Below are positions 7,149 to 16,239 of a DNA stretch of 20,222 nucleotides, piece after piece. The position numbers and the translations under genes were made by a program. This stretch comes from Burkholderiales bacterium. GTDB lineage: Bacteria > Pseudomonadota > Gammaproteobacteria > Burkholderiales > Burkholderiaceae_A. Positions within the stretch are counted from its first letter, which is position 1; every line of letters begins with the position of its first letter. The stretch is from assembly GCA_030834045.1 (NCBI GenBank), contig JAURFZ010000010.1, positions 1 through 20,222 of the forward strand, given 5' to 3'. The notes beneath the pieces are model-generated. The model was not told the origin of the DNA, made no database searches, and was given only the letters and a program-made list of their open reading frames with translations.

Positions 7149-10100
7149 GCATCGCCCTGCACATGAAGCAGCCGCTCGAGCTCGGTAAGCTGGCTGGGGG
7201 TAAAGGCTTGAAAGAATCGCCCGGTATCGGGAGCAGTCATACCTCGCAGAAACAGGTAAAGCGCCCCGCCAAAATGCACCTGAGGCTGGTAACTGGTCTG
7301 AAGCCTTGCCTTAAGGTGCCGATGCAACGCCAGGCAGTAAAGGCTGTATTGCAGGTCGTAACGATGCTCTGCAATGGACTGCATCATGCCTTGGCCTTGG
7401 TAATGAGACGCCTGCATGCCAAGCCAGTTCGATTTGTAATCGGCAATGAAGTAACGACCCTGGTGTTCAAAACACAAGTCGATAAAGCCTTTGACCATCC
7501 CCTGAAAATGCTGATGTGTTAAGGCTGGGCGCGCAATGCTAGGGCTGCTAGGGCTGCTAGGGCTGCCAAGGCTACCGTGGCTTTCCCGCAAGTCTTGTAG
7601 ACAGTTCTGGTGAAGCCAGTGGTCAAGAGCCTGCAGGTTAAGTCTTTCGGCGGGAAGCCAGAACTCCATCTCGGGGACATACACGACGAGGGAGGCAAGG
7701 CTTGGCGATGTTGCAAGGCCAAGGGCCTCCAGATGCGCTGGGGAGAAAAGTGGGAAGTGCAGACTGCCGGTAAGCCAGGTCGCAAAATGCTGCTGCCGAT
7801 CAACATGAAAGCCCTGGGCCTGCACAAAGCTCAGCATCTCGCCTGGTGTGAACTGTGCAACCTCAGCGAATCCACGCCGAGCAGCGGCATCGAGAAGTTT
7901 ATGGATATCACTTCCTAAGACATTGCCTGAACCAAGGCCAGACCAGTCGGCCGAATTGGTAAGGTTAGTCACACGAGTGCTCGTAATGCTTGTGCTGGTA
8001 ATGCCAGCAGTGATGCCAGCGGTATCGGTAACACGGGACTCCTCAAGCGCCTGGTCATCCTGCGCCGACTCGGCTGCAATGGCTGCCGATGTCTTCTTCA
8101 CAAAACGTTCTTCGTTGGCCTGCTTCCCAAGCTTGAGAAGTCCCGAATAACTGGTGAACCCCCAAAACTCTAAGGACTTGCTGTCGAAGATGCGCGGTAC
8201 GCCTGCAGGCATTTGCGAACGCACGTTACCCGGCTGAGGTGCGATGGCCTTCGATAGCGAAATTCGGGGGACCATGGCAGCATGCCTAGGGTGTTGGTTA
8301 ATAAAGTTATGAGCAAGGCTGCAGAGACTGGTGCCGTCTTGCGAACCCTTTTCGCCATCGCCAAGCAGTTGAAAAAGTGCGGAGGCCTTGTACTGGCTCA
8401 TCGGGCCAAGCCCCACCAAGCATAAGTGTTGCGCTCGGGTTATGGCTACATAGAATTTTCGAAGACTTTCCTCGAACTGTTCCTGGCGGGCAAGCGTCTT
8501 TTGCAGCTCGGTAGGATCGACCACCATTCGACGCTCCCCATTAGCATTCCTCTCGAAGACTGTAAGGTTTTTTGGAGAGGAGGCCTGCATTGCGAAGGGA
8601 AGTATCACCACGGGGTACTCCAGCCCCTTTGACTTGTGGACGGTGACGATTTTTATTCGGTCGTGATCGGACTCCATACGAAGGAGGCGATTGTCTTGCG
8701 GGCGGGTGAGCGACGCATCGCGTGTGACCATGGTGTCAAACCAATGCAAGAGCGAACGAGGTCCAGAGACCTCCAAGGAGGCCTCTTCGAGAAGCTCAAG
8801 CAAGTGACCAAGGTCGGTCACCGTTCGTTCTGGCGGCTCGAGCACTTCTTCGCCACGGCTGGTTGCATGAAATGGGTCGAGACCAAGCGCATGAATCATG
8901 GCCCGACCGCAGGCCAGAATGCCTTTCGTCTGCCAGACTCGTTGGAACTGCACAAACGCCTCGGTCCATTGGGTAAAACGCCTATCGTCCGCGATCACAT
9001 TCTTAAGAGCCTGATCTGAGAAGCCGAAGACTGGATGGGCAAGGGCAGCACGCAAGGGACGTGGCCGGGGTGCTTCCAGGCACGCATGCAGTAGAAGTCG
9101 AAGTAGCTGTGCCGCCTGAGATTCAAAAACCGAATCTGCCTCAGATAAATAGACAGAGGCTAGGTGCAGACGCTGCAGCGCCTGTTTCATTAGGCTTGCC
9201 TGACGACGGCTGTTAACTAACACGGCAAGGTCCGATGGCCGTAGGGCATGGCAAATGGGTGGGCCATCGGCTGAAAGGTTTTCTTTGGCTTTAATAAACG
9301 CGCTCGATTGAAGCAGTGAGCCTATTTCAAGCGCAGCCCGTTCAGCAAGTTCAAAAAGAACTTCCTTCGAACCGGCCTTATCGACCGCTTCTTCAAGCAA
9401 GAAAAACTGAAGTGGAATGGGCTTTTGCCCGTTCAAATGAAGGTCTGTCTTTGACTCGCAAGCACTGGCGCAATGAAACTCGAAGTAGCCAGGCCGTGCA
9501 CCTGTTGTACGTTTGAATAATGCATTAACTGCGGCAACGAGTCCTGGTTGTGATCGGTAGTTTGTTTCAAGTCGATGGCAGTGGTCGTCAGCGGTCTGCT
9601 CTCGAGCCTTCAAGTAGGTTTCAACATCGGCACCCCGAAACGAGTAGATGGCCTGCTTCGGGTCCCCTACCAAAACAAGGCTTTGCCATTCATCTTGACG
9701 ACGCAAAGGGTAGATTGACTCCAAGATAAAGAACTGCAAAGGGTCGGTGTCTTGAAACTCATCAACCAAGGCCACAGGAAACCGACGACGAATACGGCTT
9801 GCAAGTAGCTCGGCTGTGCTTGCCTGAAGCCCTTGCGCAAGGTTGCGTAAGAGGTCGTCAAAGCCGCACTGGCCGGCGCGACTCTGGCTGAGCTGAAGGT
9901 TCTCAGAGACGGCAGCAAGCGCATGATTGAATAAAACAGAACGTAGGCTTGGCAGCTGTTGGAGTGTTTGCCAAAAGTCCGGAAAACCGTCAAGAAAAGG
10001 TGTGGCAGGATAACCTGCAGGAGCGTTCCAAATGGCTCGCATTCCATCTGTACACAACCTTTTCTGTCCGGCCTCGGTTAGGCCTGGTAGCGACCGATCA

Positions 10101-10909
10101 TCTTCACTACGCTGAGCCCAGTCATAGAGCACGGTAAGCCACTTCGACTCGTTACTGCTGTTGAAGGCCCTCGCGTTGAAACACCCTGCCTGCCTCGCCT
10201 TCGTAAGGAAGCCTTCAATGAGTGGTAACTGCTGCTTCAGCCATTCACGCTGTTGGGCAATGACACTGGCGCAGTGCATCTGCCATTGCCGAAGAAGTGT
10301 TGGAACCGAAGGCAGTAAACCACCTTGTTGCTGCAGACCGAGCCGGTTATTGAGCATCGTAAGCATGGCCGAAGGCGATGCAAAGGCCTGCCGAACAAGC
10401 TCAATGGAATCGTTGTCGAGGCTGAGGTAGTGGCAGCGCCAGTAATCAAGCACAGCCTGACGCAGCTGTTCCTCGTTGTTAGGAACCAGCTCTTGGTTAA
10501 GCGGCTGACCGGAAAGGAGTGCATGGTCGGTCAACATCTGTGCACACCAGCCGTGAATGGTTTTGATACTGGCCTGATCGAGCGCAAGACTGGCCTGCTG
10601 CAGGCGTAGTCGATCCACGTCGGTTAAATAGCCAAGATCGGGGTCATGACCCTCGCGCTCTGCCTTCGCAATACGCTGACCAAGCCGCCGGCGTAACTCT
10701 TGCGTGGCAGCCTCAGTGTATGTCATGACCAGAATTTGATCGATGGTGAAGCTTGGGCCATGGTCTTGGCTAGCAGAGTCCTGAATACGTCCCAACAAAA
10801 GCCGAAGAAAAAGAAGTTCAAGCGTGTAGGTTTTGCCCGTGCCTGCGCTGGCCTCAATAAGACGCCAGCCTCGTAAAGGCATGGTGACACCAAGGCTTTC
10901 GGTTCTCAC
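7145..10909 (-). CDS. recB: Exonuclease V subunit RecB (3'-5' helicase and nuclease)
   Basis: The catalytic beta subunit of RecBCD, 1254 aa from GTG 10909. That start overlaps the recC stop as GTGA with an AAGG upstream; ATG 10936 would add nine residues and a 31-base overlap. UvrD-type helicase motifs: Walker A ASAGTGKT (about 20-27), Ia VMTYTEAATQE, II LVDEFQDTD (about 381-389), III LVGDPKQAIYSFRG, IV ETNYRSQPG, V TVHKSKGLEYPVV and VI FYVAITRAQH. Nuclease residues known from E. coli all have counterparts: His in GSDIHKLL, Glu in EMEFWLP, Asp in KGFIDL, and Asp/Lys in ADYKSNWLG (near residue 1158). It looks enzymatically intact. Two low-complexity inserts, one Thr/Ser/Ile-rich and one Ser/Pro-rich, lie in the linker and inside the nuclease domain; their DNA is repetitive. 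Confidence 0.97.
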   Translation of the reverse strand: MRTESLGVTMPLRGWRLIEASAGTGKTYTLELLFLRLLLGRIQDSASQDHGPSFTIDQILVMTYTEAATQELRRRLGQRIAKAEREGHDPDLGYLTDVDRLRLQQASLALDQASIKTIHGWCAQMLTDHALLSGQPLNQELVPNNEEQLRQAVLDYWRCHYLSLDNDSIELVRQAFASPSAMLTMLNNRLGLQQQGGLLPSVPTLLRQWQMHCASVIAQQREWLKQQLPLIEGFLTKARQAGCFNARAFNSSNESKWLTVLYDWAQRSEDDRSLPGLTEAGQKRLCTDGMRAIWNAPAGYPATPFLDGFPDFWQTLQQLPSLRSVLFNHALAAVSENLQLSQSRAGQCGFDDLLRNLAQGLQASTAELLASRIRRRFPVALVDEFQDTDPLQFFILESIYPLRRQDEWQSLVLVGDPKQAIYSFRGADVETYLKAREQTADDHCHRLETNYRSQPGLVAAVNALFKRTTGARPGYFEFHCASACESKTDLHLNGQKPIPLQFFLLEEAVDKAGSKEVLFELAERAALEIGSLLQSSAFIKAKENLSADGPPICHALRPSDLAVLVNSRRQASLMKQALQRLHLASVYLSEADSVFESQAAQLLRLLLHACLEAPRPRPLRAALAHPVFGFSDQALKNVIADDRRFTQWTEAFVQFQRVWQTKGILACGRAMIHALGLDPFHATSRGEEVLEPPERTVTDLGHLLELLEEASLEVSGPRSLLHWFDTMVTRDASLTRPQDNRLLRMESDHDRIKIVTVHKSKGLEYPVVILPFAMQASSPKNLTVFERNANGERRMVVDPTELQKTLARQEQFEESLRKFYVAITRAQHLCLVGLGPMSQYKASALFQLLGDGEKGSQDGTSLCSLAHNFINQHPRHAAMVPRISLSKAIAPQPGNVRSQMPAGVPRIFDSKSLEFWGFTSYSGLLKLGKQANEERFVKKTSAAIAAESAQDDQALEESRVTDTAGITAGITSTSITSTRVTNLTNSADWSGLGSGNVLGSDIHKLLDAAARRGFAEVAQFTPGEMLSFVQAQGFHVDRQQHFATWLTGSLHFPLFSPAHLEALGLATSPSLASLVVYVPEMEFWLPAERLNLQALDHWLHQNCLQDLRESHGSLGSPSSPSSPSIARPALTHQHFQGMVKGFIDLCFEHQGRYFIADYKSNWLGMQASHYQGQGMMQSIAEHRYDLQYSLYCLALHRHLKARLQTSYQPQVHFGGALYLFLRGMTAPDTGRFFQAFTPSQLTELERLLHVQGDA
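7537..7572. repeat. 9-bp tandem repeat inside recB (Ser-Pro-Ser linker)
   Basis: Three perfect copies of TGCTAGGGC (7537-7545, 7546-7554, 7555-7563) are followed by a degenerate copy TGCCAAGGC (7564-7572). Nine bases preserve the frame, and on the coding (minus) strand the array encodes SPSSPSSPS within the RecB nuclease domain, between the EMEFWLP and KGFIDL active-site segments. It is a minisatellite that could gain or lose units without breaking RecB. Confidence 0.9.
7976..8021. repeat. Imperfect 15-bp and 12-bp tandem repeats inside recB (Ile-Thr-Ser linker)
   Basis: AGTGCTCGTAATGCT (7976-7990) and TGTGCTGGTAATGCC (7991-8005) are related 15-mers. GTAATGCCAGCA (7998-8009) and GTGATGCCAGCG (8010-8021) are related 12-mers overlapping the second of them. 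On the minus strand they encode a run like GITAGITSTSITST between the conserved SYSGLL and GSDIHKLL segments of RecB, that is, the helicase-nuclease linker. All units keep the reading frame. Confidence 0.75.
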
Positions 10910-13900
10910 CTTGCATGCCTTTCTCGCTTCGTCCATTGAAGATTCGTAACAATGGGGCCATAGAGCGACTGCGCGAACTGAGCAAAGTCCTGACTTTGCT
11001 CAAGCTGCTTGAACTCGGGGTAATGCCAGCGCAGAAACGGCTGCTCTTTTACTTCTTCGTCGTTAAAAGAACCGATGTCGTACTTCTGGGCTGCGTCCTT
11101 ATAGGCCTTTGCCTGAACTGCTTCGCGACCCGCATCTTCAGAAAGTGTGAGGCCCGCTGATGCCCAGGCCCAGCCTGTTTTGAGCGTGAGGGGTAAGGGT
11201 GACTGGCAGGCGAGCTGCCAGTTATGACAGAGCTCAGCCCAATAAAGCTTCGCCTGGTCGCAGGAGAGCGTGGGCAGCTCGGCGATACCGTCGACTGAAT
11301 AGAGCACAACCGATGTGCCCTGTGTCGCGAGGCATCGCTGCAGGTGCTGGGGCCAGAGCCGCACCAGGTCGGCGCTGGACTTCAAGGGGTTCGAGGCTGT
11401 AAAGGCAGAGCGGGTGTCTGCAGCCCGGGCTATGTAATGCTCTGCGAGCCAGGTGAGGTCGGGCTGCAGGTCGTGCCAGAAAGGTTCGGCCCAACCACCT
11501 TGCGGTAACAAGCCACAGGCCCGCAGCCAGTCTTGGGCACGTCCTATGGCAGCCTGGGGATCAAGGCCTGACTGAAGCTGGGTTTGAAGCTGCTGCAAAA
11601 GCCTTGTCTTCAATTGCCATCGCTCAAGCGACTCCGGTGCAATGGGTTCTTCCGTAAGCAAAGAGCGGTTACTCGGCCCAAGGCGCGCCCTAAGACCATG
11701 CTCGTAAAACACGAAGCCTGGTCGGGTAAGTAAGGTTTGAAGCTGAGAAAGCGAGGCATCGGCCTGATTAGTCTGCATCTGCGCTGCCGGGTTGCTTGCT
11801 GATTCTGCAACCGCCGTTAATAGGTCCCTTGAAGGACGTGGCCGATAGGTAAACCCACCGGCCTGATCGTCGTAGTAACCGGGGTCATGGCTGTGAAGGG
11901 GATGCACCCTAATAAGCGAGCTCTCCCCGACAGTGGGGCTATGGCCAAGCTCATTTAATAGCTGCTGGACAGGAAGACAGGGCGGGCATTCCGAGTTGTC
12001 TTGTATGCGCCTTCCAACCCAGGACACCAGTAGCTTATCGCGGGCTGCACCAACAGCCTCAAGCAATAAGGTCAGATCATCGTCGCGACGGGAACGGTCG
12101 CCGGCCTGAGGCACGGCGGACATCAGGTCAATGTCAAACTGGTGATTCGGCCGCGGGAACTGACCATCGGCCATTCCCAAGAGACAGACCACTCGAAAGG
12201 GAATGGAGCGAAGTGGTGTGAAGCTTGCAAAGGTAATACCACCGCTAAAGAAACGCTGGGCCAGACGCTCGCCGGTAAGCTCGGGCAGCCAATGCTCTTG
12301 AACGACACGACAGTGAATAGCCTGGGCGTAACCTGCCAGCCTTGCCTCGTTTCCCCAGGCCTGAAGGCTTTGTTGAACGATGTTGAGAAGACGCTCGGTG
12401 TCGTATACCGAAGGTCCATGGGTTTTTAAAAGATCCTGAGCAAGCTCATTAAGCCTATCGCACCAATGGGAGACCGAGGCATTGACCTGAAACTGATGCA
12501 GTGTTTTTTCAAGAAATTGAAGAAGCTCAAGAAGCTTGTTAAGAAGCTCGGGCCGAAGGTCAAGATCTGTGGCGGGGGCGATACCCTGCCACGGGCTCAT
12601 GGAATGACCCGCGGCATAGGCAAGTAGCAAACGCTTAAGCCCCGCGGCCCAGCTATTGGAATCAACAAATGGGCGTCCGCTTAAAGGCCCGGCCCCCTGC
12701 TCATCTGCAGGGGCGTCATTGGATACGAGTGCGCTTAGATACGCCTGCTGATGGTGCGCATTGAGACCCCAGCGAATACCCGCCTGACCCACCCAGTCAC
12801 GCAGGGTTTCCAGATCGTCGCCGGAGAACTGAAACCGTCGCATGACCAGGTTATTCTCAATAAAGGCAAGCAGTTCCTCGGCATCAATGGGCTGACCATT
12901 GGCCTTCAAAAGCCATGAAAAAGCATGCACCAGTGGCTGTGTTTCATGGCTGCTTGCATCTGCAATAAAAAATGGCAGCGCGCGGGAATCACCTGCGAAT
13001 ACGGGGCCAAAAACGGCTGGTATGTAGCAGGCATACTGCCCAAGGTTAGGCGCCATAACTAAAATGTCACGAGGCTGTAGACCTGGCAGCCTTTGCATGG
13101 CATCAAGAAGTTTGTCATGCAGAACTTCAAGCTCTCGCAGAGGACTGTGCGTGGTGAAGAACTCAATAGAGTCATCGGGCGCGTAGGCTTTTTTTGAAGG
13201 GTCATGAGCGTTGCTTAAGACCGTGTTCTGAAGCTTTGCAAGCCTATGGTTTTCGGGTCGGGGCTCAAAGAGTTCTGAGGAGCCCTTCCCCAGCGCAAGG
13301 CTTATAGGACGCAGCTGATGTTCCCGATGTGCTCGCTCTTCAAGTTGGAGAAGCAATTGTGTGAAATCTGTCGTTTGCCGTCCCCAGCGGGCCAGCAGAG
13401 GATGGCCTGAATCTCGCTCAACCCAGTGGGACGTTGGACTTAGGATGAATACAAGCACCTTGGTCCATCGGGCAATAAGCGCGAGCACTTCGAGCTGTTG
13501 CTCGGGCATCGAGGCGATGCCAAAGACAATGAGTCGCTCGGGAAGCCCTGCCGGCCGTGTTGACTGGAGTGACTGGCCTAAGACTGCCTTTTTAAAAGCG
13601 GCAAAGCTGTCGGCTCGACCAAGGCGCAGCTCATGCTGTCCTTGACCAAGCGTCGCGTATTGCTTTGAGCCCGCGCTGTCGTCCTGTGCCTGTTCAATGA
13701 CTGCCTTCCAGAGATCTGCCTGCCACTGATGGTGTTTGTAGCTTTGTAGTTCTTCGGGCCACTTGCCCTTCTCCCACTGCTGCAGCCAATTGGCGCGATA
13801 GACCTGATAGGCATCGAGAAGATCAGCAAGCTGAGAACTGAGCCAATAATGCCGCAGCCCATTTAAGAGTTGGGTTGAACCCTGTGCCTTACCAACGAAG

Positions 13901-14283
13901 TGACGTAGCGCTTCTGCAGAAGGTTGCTGCAGAAACTCAGGCAGCACGCGCATGATCCGCCAGACAAGGCTTGATTGGTCGAGGCTTGACTGGCTTGGAA
14001 CGTTGTTGTGCCCAAGGACCGCGCGGTAGGCCTCCCAGATGAAGCGCGAGGGGAAACTAAAATTAAGTCCTGTGGCACAGCCCTGGGCTTGCGCAAAGCC
14101 AAGACGCAACCACTGGGCAAGACCATTGCTTTGCACAAGGATGGTTTCAGCATGCAAAGGTGGTAACGCATTGGCCTGCTGAAACCGAATAAAAAGCTCG
14201 CGTAACTGGGAGAGGTCGTGCGACCTTACAAGGGCAAAACCGCCCGTATGGCTGCTGTGCTGAGCCTGATGGATGTGACTCAC
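10906..14283 (-). CDS. recC: Exonuclease V subunit RecC
   Basis: The gamma subunit of RecBCD, a scaffold with catalytically dead helicase and nuclease folds that, in E. coli, reads Chi. It has 1125 aa from GTG 14283, close to E. coli RecC. The family N-terminus is visible at ETILVQSNGLAQWLRLGFA and FPSRFIWEAY. Further blocks are HSPLRELEVLHDKLL, DILVMAPNLGQYACYIPAVF, FFIADASSHETQPLV, FRVVCLLGMADGQFPRP and RSRRDDDLTLLLEA. GTG 14283 is chosen because it overlaps the MATE stop as GTGA, has GAGG eight bases upstream, and leaves a normal N-terminus. The longer frame from 14373 would put 30 extra unrelated residues over the end of the MATE gene. Chi specificity cannot be read from sequence. Confidence 0.95.
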   Translation of the reverse strand: MSHIHQAQHSSHTGGFALVRSHDLSQLRELFIRFQQANALPPLHAETILVQSNGLAQWLRLGFAQAQGCATGLNFSFPSRFIWEAYRAVLGHNNVPSQSSLDQSSLVWRIMRVLPEFLQQPSAEALRHFVGKAQGSTQLLNGLRHYWLSSQLADLLDAYQVYRANWLQQWEKGKWPEELQSYKHHQWQADLWKAVIEQAQDDSAGSKQYATLGQGQHELRLGRADSFAAFKKAVLGQSLQSTRPAGLPERLIVFGIASMPEQQLEVLALIARWTKVLVFILSPTSHWVERDSGHPLLARWGRQTTDFTQLLLQLEERAHREHQLRPISLALGKGSSELFEPRPENHRLAKLQNTVLSNAHDPSKKAYAPDDSIEFFTTHSPLRELEVLHDKLLDAMQRLPGLQPRDILVMAPNLGQYACYIPAVFGPVFAGDSRALPFFIADASSHETQPLVHAFSWLLKANGQPIDAEELLAFIENNLVMRRFQFSGDDLETLRDWVGQAGIRWGLNAHHQQAYLSALVSNDAPADEQGAGPLSGRPFVDSNSWAAGLKRLLLAYAAGHSMSPWQGIAPATDLDLRPELLNKLLELLQFLEKTLHQFQVNASVSHWCDRLNELAQDLLKTHGPSVYDTERLLNIVQQSLQAWGNEARLAGYAQAIHCRVVQEHWLPELTGERLAQRFFSGGITFASFTPLRSIPFRVVCLLGMADGQFPRPNHQFDIDLMSAVPQAGDRSRRDDDLTLLLEAVGAARDKLLVSWVGRRIQDNSECPPCLPVQQLLNELGHSPTVGESSLIRVHPLHSHDPGYYDDQAGGFTYRPRPSRDLLTAVAESASNPAAQMQTNQADASLSQLQTLLTRPGFVFYEHGLRARLGPSNRSLLTEEPIAPESLERWQLKTRLLQQLQTQLQSGLDPQAAIGRAQDWLRACGLLPQGGWAEPFWHDLQPDLTWLAEHYIARAADTRSAFTASNPLKSSADLVRLWPQHLQRCLATQGTSVVLYSVDGIAELPTLSCDQAKLYWAELCHNWQLACQSPLPLTLKTGWAWASAGLTLSEDAGREAVQAKAYKDAAQKYDIGSFNDEEVKEQPFLRWHYPEFKQLEQSQDFAQFAQSLYGPIVTNLQWTKRERHAR

Positions 14284-15680
14284 GCCACAACCCTCTGGAA
14301 GACCGCGCCCTTCCACCAGCGCCAGGCCAGAAAGATCGAGAGTACGAGGATATAAACGTTTGCAGCCCACCAACCTCCCACGGCGCCATAGCCCAGGGCA
14401 GGAAGCGAACTGAACCAGCCCTGACCGGGTTCAAAGGTAAGTACATAGGTAAGCGGAATAAAGAAGCCCCAAGACAGAACAAACAAAACCAGGGCTGGTG
14501 TCTTGGCGTCCCCGGCCCCTCGCAGACAAAAGACCGCGCCTAGATGCAGGCCATCAAAGACCTGATAGAAGGCGGCGATCAACGCAAGCTGGGTCCCAAG
14601 CGCAATTAAGGCCAGAGCGGATGGGTCGTCAGGCGAAATAAACCACGTCACCAGTTGCTGGCCAAAGAACGCAAGCAGCAGACCAAACAAGAACATATAT
14701 ATAACCGATAGCGCAATAACACGATTACCAAGGCGCCGGGCCCATACGTATTCGCCTGCGCCAATGGACTGCCCCACGAGGGTAGTACCTGCCTTACCAA
14801 GCCCTACGGCAGGTAAGAAAGCAGCGGAGGTGAGCATAATAACGACCTGCGAGGCCGCCCCCTCAATAGCGCCAAGCCTTGTCATCATGGCCTGAAAGAC
14901 GGCAAACCCTAGAATATCTACCCCAATTGAAAAACCTATGGGAAGTCCAAGAAAGAGCAGGCCCTTCATAGCAACAGGGCGGAGTCGCCAGCCCTTGTGG
15001 GAGTTGTAATTGGCTCGCATGGAAGGCGAGAGGAACAATACAAGGGAGAAGATAAGGCCTGTGCCAATCGAAAATGTGGTGGCCCAGGCAATACCCTCCA
15101 CTCCAAAGCCAAGGCCAAACACAAAGACCGCGTTAAGCAAGGTATTCACCACCAGAATAAAAACATTGACCACCAAGGCCAGCTTGACTCGGCCAATTCC
15201 CATAAAAAAGGCAAGCACAGCAGTCTCGGCGATGATGAAGGGGCCTCCCCAGACGCGAGGACTCCAATACGCAAGGGCCTGCTCTTGAATGGCTGAGGAA
15301 ACGCCTAGTAGGGGGACTAAGAATTGGCCTATCCAGGCAAGGACTAGACAAAGAGGGATGGCTACCAATGCGATATAGAGCCCAGACCAAACCTCGGCCG
15401 CGGCGTCGGCCCGCCTGCCCGCCCCGTAGAACTGCGCGGCGCGGGTTTGTACCGCCATACCAATACCCGTTAGAAAGAAAAGCAGGCCGAGAACCAGCCA
15501 ATAGACACCTCCAACGCCGGCCAGCGCCTCAACGCTGATACGGCCAATAAACCATGTATCGATAAGATTCAACGCCGCCTGCAGGCCCGCCTGGACAAAA
15601 AGTGGGAATGCAATTTTGAGAATAGCCCAGAGGTCGATCACGGGCTGACCCTGTGCATCAATGCGGCTAGCGGGGAGCAT
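14280..15680 (-). CDS. MATE-family efflux transporter
   Basis: A 466-aa inner-membrane antiporter of the multidrug and toxin extrusion family (NorM/DinF type), probably coupling export of cationic compounds to Na+ or H+. Hydrophobic segments cover nearly the whole length, consistent with 12 helices in two similar halves. The first half opens with IAFPLFVQAGLQAALNLIDT followed by FIGRISVEALAGVG, the usual family start. The second half has LGLPIGFSIGVDILGFAVFQ and VGQSIGAGEYVWARRLG. ATG 15680 is the only start close to the first helix and has a weak ribosome site. It is the first gene of the minus-strand run into recC, with a GTGA overlap. Substrate unknown. Confidence 0.93.
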   Translation of the reverse strand: MLPASRIDAQGQPVIDLWAILKIAFPLFVQAGLQAALNLIDTWFIGRISVEALAGVGGVYWLVLGLLFFLTGIGMAVQTRAAQFYGAGRRADAAAEVWSGLYIALVAIPLCLVLAWIGQFLVPLLGVSSAIQEQALAYWSPRVWGGPFIIAETAVLAFFMGIGRVKLALVVNVFILVVNTLLNAVFVFGLGFGVEGIAWATTFSIGTGLIFSLVLFLSPSMRANYNSHKGWRLRPVAMKGLLFLGLPIGFSIGVDILGFAVFQAMMTRLGAIEGAASQVVIMLTSAAFLPAVGLGKAGTTLVGQSIGAGEYVWARRLGNRVIALSVIYMFLFGLLLAFFGQQLVTWFISPDDPSALALIALGTQLALIAAFYQVFDGLHLGAVFCLRGAGDAKTPALVLFVLSWGFFIPLTYVLTFEPGQGWFSSLPALGYGAVGGWWAANVYILVLSIFLAWRWWKGAVFQRVVA

Positions 15681-15729
15681 AGAGGGTGGTAGTACCTAGG
15701 GAAATTACCAAGAAAAACACATAGAACCC

Positions 15730-16239
15730 GTGGGGGTGCTTAAAGCAAACGGGAAACCCAGAATTTATCATTTACTCATGATTGCGTCTTGGGTTCGCGC
15801 ACAGTTCGAACATGTCCCCTCTGTTAACAGACCGTCCGCTGTTCAAGTCATAGCAGGCCTGGGCTTATTCGCACTTGTCTTCGCATCGGTGTTTTTCGGG
15901 TCGTACTGGTTTCTCGCCTCAGTTGTTATCGTGAGACTTCTTTTTTTGTTAGACCCCTCGGGGGACAGCCAATATGCAAGCCAGTTTCAAAGCAAAGCGG
16001 CTGCGCACTCGCGCAAGCGCCGACGTTCTGGCCTTGCCGCCCGACCCAAGGTCACCTGGCATTACTCAGACGTCTCATTTGACTACGAAGGCAGTGACCA
16101 GACCGATAGTCAGCTCAACGAAACAGTGACCATGCAGGTCTATGGAGACTGCCCCAAGGCTGCCGAGGCGGCCCTTCGGAAAATCTACCCCGAGCGAAGA
16201 AATATTTCAGTCACGCAGATTCAGCGGCGACATTCCTAA
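15730..16239 (+). CDS. Hypothetical membrane protein, two helices and a soluble C-terminal domain
   Basis: A 169-aa protein (from GTG 15730) that I do not recognise. GTG 15736 and ATG 15778 (153 aa, beginning MIASWVRAQFEH) are alternative starts; none has a convincing ribosome site. One hydrophobic hairpin spans about residues 38-74, followed by a basic KRRRSG patch and a soluble segment of about 70 residues with a short acidic/aromatic strand (VTWHYSDVSFDYEG) and a CPKAAEAALRKIYP helix. It is probably an inner-membrane protein with a small cytoplasmic domain. It is divergent from the MATE gene across 49 bases and converges with the 44-aa reading frame on the other strand, overlapping it by four bases. 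Confidence 0.6.
   Translation: MGVLKANGKPRIYHLLMIASWVRAQFEHVPSVNRPSAVQVIAGLGLFALVFASVFFGSYWFLASVVIVRLLFLLDPSGDSQYASQFQSKAAAHSRKRRRSGLAARPKVTWHYSDVSFDYEGSDQTDSQLNETVTMQVYGDCPKAAEAALRKIYPERRNISVTQIQRRHS

Noticed and set aside
7537..8021. CRISPR-like array
   Set aside because: Units are 9-15 bp, directly adjacent without spacers, and in frame within recB.
14284..14373. Longer RecC start at 14373
   Set aside because: The 30 extra residues are antiphase reading of the MATE C-terminus and do not resemble RecC; GTG 14283 gives a GTGA overlap and normal length.
4416..15680. A phage-defence island around recBCD
   Set aside because: Neighbours are a MATE transporter and a YheT hydrolase; no restriction, toxin-antitoxin or other defence gene is visible. 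RecBCD here looks like the housekeeping enzyme.
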